From assembly GCA_944470555.2 (NCBI GenBank), contig OX104127.1, positions 41,467,934 through 41,531,933 of the forward strand: a stretch of DNA of 64,000 nt. Direction: 5' to 3'. This document shows positions 39,043 to 48,000 of the stretch, piece by piece (the stretch's first letter is position 1; each line of letters starts with the position of its first letter). The notes below the pieces were generated by a model. The model made no database searches, was not told where the DNA came from, and saw only the letters and a list, made by a program, of their open reading frames with translations. The position numbers and the translations under genes were made by a program. Source of the DNA: Heterobilharzia americana (lineage: Eukaryota > Platyhelminthes > Trematoda > Strigeidida > Schistosomatidae).

Positions 39043-42000
39043 TAGGCGTTGATTACCTGCCTAATACTTTCCACAGACGTGCCCAGAAGGTTATGAGAAC
39101 GAAACATAGGCAGTGAACGAGACAGTGACAGACATACAATTACCACATACATATGCACAAACACACAGTCTACACAAAAGGCATAAGCAGTGAAGTGAAC
39201 AGACAAGCTAACAAGTAGAAAGAAACAATTGGTGTTAAACAGAGATACAGGCGTGACCTTAAGACCAATAAAGTAAGATAGCTGCTTTATACGACCAATA
39301 TGGCGTCGCCCGAATAAGCACACATATGCGCAGCCATCATGATTCACTCTATTTTTAGCTTAAGAGAGTTAAGAGAGACCTATTTTATGGGTTTAAATGG
39401 GTAATGCTTATTCCAGCAATAACCGTTATTGCGACAAACAGGACAGGACATTTGCAGTACTTTAGAGATAACTTTTAAATTGAAAGCGCTACACGGAAGA
39501 AATGGTAAACAGCCATAAGTACAACTGTGTTATAAACAGTGGTGTTTGAATACAGAAGTGAACTTGCTGTTTGTTACAAACTTAAGAGAAATAAAATCCT
39601 GTTGAACATAGATCAGACTACATTTGTAGTAATTTGAAAAATAGGATCTGGTAGTTTTTATCTCCCTAAGTCCTTTATGTACAGGACAATACTGGAACAA
39701 AAACAAGGATAGTCGGGAATGAACTTCATCACGTCTCACCTCTGACTTTTTTATCGCTTTATCATAAAACTCAAACACAAGCTACTTATAAATCTCTTGT
39801 ACAGTCACACGAAGAATAACAAGTACATCAAATTTATATTTTTCCATACCTCATTGTCACCATGATAGAGAGAGAGAGTGGTCATAGATCTTCAGTGGCC
39901 TGGGTCCTATTGTTTCTCCTCTTAATCTCGTAGGTATACAAGTAATGTAAAGTGTTTCGTTAATTAAACCTTCCTACTAAGATTATCATGAATCCTGCGA
40001 TAATGCGGAGTCAACACTTGTTTTGTCTTGTGCTTAGTGAAGGGCACGTTAGCGTTTAAATTCAGTCGAGTACAGAATACACCCATAATTGAGACTTGTA
40101 ACGAATTACATTGCATGGCAGCTGAATAATTATTCATAGTTGTAACACGTTAGCAACCAATGAACCAAAGTTGGTGGTATTTTCCAGGCAAGTGAAGTGG
40201 TCACTGTAACCAGCTAGTTCGTGCTCTATCGACAAGCGGCGCATAGATGTGAAACAGAACTGGTTAAATTATTTGCAACAGACAAGCGAGAAACATCCCC
40301 AAGTATCTTTGCGTTGTCACTTGAAATGTATGTCGTTTGACTGGAAGGTCTGATTAAAACAAGAAGTAACTAGAAAGGGAAACGGTGTTGTTGTCATCTA
40401 TGCTTATGCATTAAGGAACTGCGGCCAAGATGTAGTTAACGATAAGATCTAAAAGGTATAACATTCAGGATGATGTCATGTCATGCTAGCTGAAGACATG
40501 AATGCATGGTTCCGGCGTTTAGACTCAGAGGAAGATTGTCTAGGTGGTCAGCAGGAATTAATCGGTTGTAGATAGGATGATGAAGACCGTGTTTAATTTC
40601 TAACCACTACAAACTCCCAACACACCCATCACGATTGGGTTACCGAGTGTTTTTCCTCTATCGTTAAAACCTAGACTCAAATAAATCATATTTTAATTAG
40701 CCATATTCAGGAATGACCAACTTTACTAGGCAAGATAGGAAAGTTGGTCGATGAGGTTGTGAACCTTTATCAACTGAGGTTACTTGGATGTATGTTGTGT
40801 ATGCCAAGCCGCTGCCTACCTCGACGTGTGATGTCGACAGAAGTTGGATAAAGTTGGAAGAGTGCTTCAGAGTGGTCTGACCAAGACATCGGACCACTCC
40901 ATAAAGTCTCCGACTCTTGGTCTGAGTCGTGTTGGAAAATGGAGACTGTCTGGCTGGGGTCCTCAAGACGAAGGGAATCATTGGTTGAGGACTCTTGGTG
41001 ACATGGCTGAAAATCGGTCACAATGGAATAGATGTATTTACTCTTTGATATCTTCTGAAGCTCGAATGTTTGCACTAACCGTTATCTTCAAATTGTTTAT
41101 TCTTTCATACAATTTTGTCTACTTTGATATCAGTCTTTTTCTATTCCTTTGTTCCTTGTATACTACTGTGAAATGTGGTAACTCGAACCGATGCATTTGC
41201 GTGCGGGTTCTACGTTGACGTCTTTCAAAGCTTGAACACTTTCATTGGCATTCATTTTCAAATAGTTTTTTTCTCATACTCTACTCTGATATCAGTCTTT
41301 TCCTTTCAATTTATTCTTTGTATGTTACTCTGAAGTGTGGCAACTTGAATCCATGCACTTGTGTGTGAGGTTCTGGGTTGATTGAGTCTTTCTCTTTCTG
41401 GAATAAGTTTGAAGTCTGCCCGCGCTTTAACGTGTATTAGTTTCATCTTATGTTTTCGTGATCATCAAAGATATCTTCCTAAACAGATTAACATGAGCAT
41501 ATTGGTTACACCTAATACTAAATACGAAACCGACCTAGATTTCAAACTACCTGCCGAATATCCCAAATGTATGGATAAGATTGGATGAACCTACGAGACC
41601 CCATGAAAATGGCGAATCAAGTTGTTCGTGATTTAGGAAAAGGTCTTGCAAATAAACAATGGGTGTCCACGATCTTGTTGTAGTCTTGACAAAGGTAGTT
41701 CCATTGCGCGAGAGATCACACGGCACTTACTGAAGACTGGTGGTCAGATCGAAGTAGCAGCTACAATTGGTAATAGTCAGAAGCTATCCCATCGCATCTA
41801 AGACACCAGTAGTATAAAGTTTGGTGTCAGTAACACGATGTATGAATCAGGTGATACGCCGATCAACAGCCATTGTATATATCTAGAGTACTACGCAGAG
41901 CACCTTAAAAGGCATTCCCGATCGTTTACTATCTCAAGAACTACAATCTTAAACTCCTTTTCTTTAAGGTCAGTTAAAACTGATCTACTTAACGAAGAAA

Positions 42001-45000
42001 AAATTCCGAAGGGATTCTGAGTACAAGGACGCACCACGAAGTACTGGGTTCAGACAACTTACCTCCCAGTTCTTTCCAAGGAATAAGCTGAGACTGTCAT
42101 CAGGGAACTGATGACATTGTTTGAGAAGATATAGAAATTTGAGAGTGCTCCGTCAATCTGGAATGATACCGTCATCATCGCACCCTTCTTTAAAAGGGGT
42201 CTACTTAACATACGAGATAGTCATGGGGGTATCGGTCTCTTACTCGTAGCATGAAAAATGCTGGCTGTCATTACTTTACAAAAACCCTGTAAAATGCATG
42301 AAAAGCTGATCTGCAAAGAATGGATCGGGTCATGAATGCATTAATCATGTGGTCAAAATTCCCTAGATGCTCAAACACAGTCACATAGATTGCAGGTTAA
42401 CAATCGGTTTATTCGTTGAATAGGACCATTCTCTAGAATGGTCTGTTAGACAGCAGTATCAGTGAAAAGTTTGTTAGCACGTTGAAGGAACTACATAAAA
42501 GCATCTCAGGTATAAGAAGGTATGCAACCACCTCTTTCCATTGTTCTAAATCAGGAGTGAGTTTAAGCAAAGATAGACAATTTCCTTAACTTTTTCATCG
42601 ATAACATTCTCGAGAAACATCTGAAGGAGGTAGATGGTGATTAAGTGGTTACGAACTCTGAGAAAACAAAAGTATGGAACCTTTGCATCTCAGATACTTC
42701 ACTATGTACAATGATGATTACATTCGTATTGTTTATAAGGAATATGGCACCGTTAATTAAAGCTATGATAGTTTCTTATCATAAACTAAGCTAAGTTTGA
42801 CAGGTAACAGTTATCTACCACATGCACTTATACTCTTACAGAATGCATTCTAAACATGTGCAGTGATGTAACTTACAACTTTCAAATTATCACTCTTATG
42901 CAATTCTTTATTCGTGGTCTTACACTATATTTGAAAACAGTAAAACATATAAGTAACTGTGAGTTATTGAACAGCAATGTACTTTAATGAGATCCTCTTT
43001 AAAACGTGTATCAACTGAGATGTTTCCTAAGCAGTTTGATCATATTATCATCTAAAATATACAGAATAAACAATAATTACACTGGTCTAGTAAGTCATAC
43101 GTATTATTCTACTTACTAAATAGATTCTTGATGGTAGTGAGTTCTTAGAAGTGTTACAAAATTGTAAGTTTTAAGAGTTTAAATAGATATGAAGATGGGA
43201 GTTTACAGTATTATAAATAAACATATCACACACTAAAAGATATCAGTATACAAAAATATTCAAATGGAAACTCACAATATTTTTCGGCTTGGTTGATCAA
43301 TGCATTGGATACGTCACGTCTGCGGTAGTAACACGCAACTTTGGCTTCAACAGCGCCAGTAGGAGTCTGAAAATTCAAAGCAGTATACCTATCATTAGTA
43401 AGGTAATTAAATTATTTTTTAAATATCCGCTGTTCCTTTTGACTTAACAGAAACAAGAAGACACAGAAATCAAGTTTCATATAAATATTATTTTGGTAAT
43501 ATCATGATAAAATCTCACAGTTAGAGGCACATCTGTAGTACCCGAGACAACTAGGTATGACAAAAAATTTAACAATCGATAAAAGGAAATCAATAGACCT
43601 GAAAAATAAGACGAGTAACTTGACCATCGAGACTAGTAAGAGTAAAATAACAATCGATAAGCAGCTGTGTATGAAGGAGGTGGGACAGTGACAACATGAA
43701 TAGAGACAACAAAGAGAAAAAAACACAACAATCAGTTAGTGGAAATGTGTATATGAGTAGAAATGTAGAAAAGACTGAAGTGAATTTGGCCTGTCGGCAT
43801 AGAGTAGAAAATCAAAAACGTATTCATGAGTACAATCAAGGTCAAGGGGGTTTCATTGTAAGTAGATAACGGAAACAACTAGAAGGTATGAAACGTTAGA
43901 ACTTAGTCACACTGCAATAAACCTAACCAAAATACATGAGGTAGTACTTGAAGAAAGGGATTCGATCACAAACAACATTATTCGAGAGTTTACAGACTTT
44001 GGTGACATACGGTACTCAAAATATGCCCTTCTCCTGACTGGGATCACATGGAGAACGTGAGAGATAAGAATAATCATTATTTATCCCTTGGTTTCCCACT
44101 GGAACATAGACATTCAGTAACACGTCACCATTTCACTCTCTCCTCTGAAGTCTTTTACACACAGCTCCACCACTGCAAACAACCTTTCATCTCTTCCTCA
44201 CACCATCTCCTCCATATCAACCTCACCTCCGACACCAAACTCGTCCTTTCCCCTTTGCGTTCCACTCGATAGCCTGGCACAGTCTAATGCGTGATGTCCC
44301 CAAATGGTCTTCTCAATGTATGCACAATCCAATCCAATCCATTCCATCTCCACTTTCTTCTTCTGTATACTCGTCGGACAATAGGTTCTTGCCTCGTTGC
44401 TTCGATGCCAGCAAACCAGAATCCCTACTTGCTTATTCTTATTATACTGGCCACATGATCTTCAGTGTCAGCATTGAGTGAGCGTATGTGGTAGCTCTAG
44501 ATGATGTATGTGTGTAGTTGTTTGTTGGAAATGCTTTTCATAATGTGCCACCAAGTCTGTCAACCATCACATAGAGAGAAGCACTGACTTACTTGGCTGA
44601 ATTAGTGTTGAAAATCTGGATGTTGTTCACGCTTTATGCTGAGTGGACTGGACTGGACTGGATTGGATTGGATTGGAGTGGAGTGGAGTGCAAGGTGGTG
44701 CAGTAGATCTGTACACTGTTTATTTCAGATTAATACAAGAAGGCGTATCTTGCTGTCTTTCCGATGCTGGTTTTGACGTGCTCATCTGTGCCCATACCAC
44801 TGTATTGCCTGTAGTTGAAACGATGCTGTCTATGTAGGTAGGTAGGTAGGTAGGTAGGTAGGTAGGTAGGTAGGTAGGTAGGTAGGTAGGTAGGTAGGTA
44901 GGTAGGTAGGTAGGTAGGTAGGTAGGTAGGTAGGTAGGTAGGTAGGTAGGTAGGTAGGTAGGTAGGTAGGTAGGTAGGTAGGTAGGTAGGTGAAAGAGAC

Positions 45001-48000
45001 TACTTCCTATAGGTTTCTCCCGTTCATCGTGATTAATGCTTATTGTTGTTGTTGTTGTTATTGGTTGGGTATCTTCATCACCTCTGTCTTCTCTACGTTC
45101 ACCTGAAGTCCCGTCATCGCTACCCTGCCTCAACTCACTCCACCTCAGCTCACCTCCTCTGTCAACTTATTACCTATCACCTGTAGATCTTCGAGTTTGT
45201 GCTACAAGACATTAGACATAAACCATCATCGTTGGCGAAATCGAAATCTTCTTCTGGGGTCTTTTCGTCGGTCCAGCCAGTGTATGCCCCTATTCTACCT
45301 TCTCACGGTTTGTTGCATGATCCAGTCTAGTCGATCACAATGAGGAAGATGATGGGTGATAGTAGGCTGCAACCTTGTCTTACTCCTGTCTTCACTTCGA
45401 ATTCATCACTGTGCTTTCCATTGTGAATCACTTGACATGTAGCATTCATCACATAGCGTAGTATGTAGCCGCTGTTGAATGAGGTTGATGACGGTTTGTG
45501 TCACTGAAACGGTAGTGTTGAAGCAGCAGCTGCCAAATGGCTTTTCGGTTGACGTTGTTGAAGGTTTTTTCAAAATCGATGAAGTTGAGGTAAGATAGAG
45601 AGTTGACCACTTATTAGTATGACTTCCGGAAGTCATCAGTAAAACTAATAATCACTGCTTGATTTATATGAACATCAAATATAGCTGAGTAACACTTTTG
45701 AAGAGTACTGCATTTGTGAGTTTCATGGACGGTTTTCGTAGAATTCAAAGAATTAGGTTATATATACTGAAAGATGAGTATATATCTGTTTTATCCGGTA
45801 CTCTTAAAAGAAAAAAATATAAGGGGCAGTAGTGTTACAGTTTTTCGTAGAATATTCATTTCCTTATGGATGACACTAGTGTAGTGGTCAGATATCTCAT
45901 TTTATGCGCAGTTTATAAAACAAATAGACTTATAGAAAGCAATTAGATATCAGCAATGCAAAGTATCAACAGTCATTAGATTGAACTGAGTGTAATACAG
46001 TATGCGTTCATACGATGAGTAAACAGTTATCTTATAAATCACTTTACAGACTGTCTGAAAAATATTTCCCTGCTTAACATTAAACATAAGCAATAGGAAT
46101 CTCTATTCACATTTCAACACAATCAAGTAAGAGTATGTACACAGTTCGTACACAGAGTAATTATTAAGTTTTGAGGGTCTCAGCAAAATCGATAAAAAGC
46201 CTTAACTTATATTTATGCCTACTGGCAATCATGAGGAAAGCGTATCTAGGACGTAACTACAGAATATCTTAAACTGAGGAACAAAAAGAGACAAAAAGTA
46301 ACATAAAATCTTGTACAAAAGTGTACTGCTCAACATTATGACATACTGCAAAACAAAAGAGAAGAAAAGTCGGTAAAACAAAAACGATTCAAAAATAAAC
46401 AAAAAGTATATAAAGTAGGCGGAGAAAAAACAAATAGTCTAACTTTATAAGTGACCATTCAACGATTCATTTACGCGTGAGCAATGTTCAAAGATACTAA
46501 TGATGAGATATCAATAATCTATTATCCTCCATCTTTGATAACAATGTCACATAAATGTATATTACAACAGGGAGGGTTATTGTACTGGATATCGGCCCTC
46601 TATTAGACAGTTAGATATCTCACCAGTATCATACATGAAGCAGTTCGGCAAATGCTAAGTACATTCGTACCGATATTCCATAAATATCTCCCGAGATAAG
46701 TGAAGAGTTTCATGAGCTCAACTATTTCAATTTTTATCCATAAATTAGATCTTAACTTAGTTCTTACTTGAGCGTCATCTTGCATTTGACACTTGTAAAG
46801 GTGTATACCAATTATTCTTTTGTTATCGAGATACTCAATAGACTCAAAAGTTTGTCAGTGTTTTCGCTTAAGAGAACAATGATGTGCTCAGAATATCTTT
46901 TCTACCGGAAGATAAAAACTAAAGAGTCAAAGGTAAGCAAAAAACAGCTCAATCTGTATCGAATTTGATCAGAAGTGCCAAAAGTTGATTTTCTTGTCGG
47001 ATATAAATGGGCTATAATATGTGAGATTTTAACTCTCCAATGAACTACACCACCATTTGGCTTTGACGATGGAAAGATTAGTAGTATGAAGACGCGTATC
47101 TAGTAAGTTCTTCACAATCAGACACTACTCTAAAAGTTCTGCACCAATGATGCAAAACGTCATACCAAGGTTAAGGAATATGGTCATTCTGGAGGACCAG
47201 TAAGTGCACCGGTGTCTCAAAACTTGATAAAGGATAGTGATATGAATGACATATTCTAGTTTAAACCTCAAGCCTACATAGTTTCCCAAATTTTGTTGCC
47301 CATATCTATTTTGACATCGGATGACTATGCTGTTCAAGCTCACTTTGTTATGCTTATTACAAGAAGATTTCTCGCCTTTCTTATAAACTGGGATAGTCAA
47401 CGATCTGGATCAATTATTTATCATCATTATTACTAGTCCCTTGGGTTCCTAATGGAACAGGGATTCAGTAGCACGTCTCCATTACACTCTGCTCTCTGAA
47501 ATCTTTTGAACCTGGCTCCACGACAGCCCACAACCACTCATTTCCTCCTTACACCATCTTCTCCATGTCACCCTCACCTCGGACGCCCGACTCGTCGTTC
47601 CCCATCGGGGATTCCACTAGAGGGCTTGACGCGTGATGTCACCAGTCGGCCTTCTCAGTGTGTGCACAATCCATCTCCACTTCCTTCCACTGCATATTTG
47701 TTGGGTGAAAGGTTCTTGGTTGGTTCGTTGCCAACCATACTTCCTTGTTGCTTATTATATATGGCCATCCATATGATCTTCAGTAACGAGCGTAAGCAGT
47801 TGTTGATGAATGTGTGTAGTTCATTGGAAATCCCTTTCGTAACGCCCCAAGTTTCTGAACCACCACATGGAAGCACTGACTTGACGTTGGTGTTGAAAAT
47901 CTGGATGTTGTTCCACATGCTGAGTGCAGAAGGTCTCCACACCGGTTTCGGGCTAATGAACACCTGTCTTGCTTTTCCGATTCTCACTTTGACATCCTCG

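Noticed and set aside
44720..45133. 137-residue frame with long TYLP repeats
   Set aside because: Translation of the (GTAG)n microsatellite inside a dead retrotransposon, not a repeat protein.
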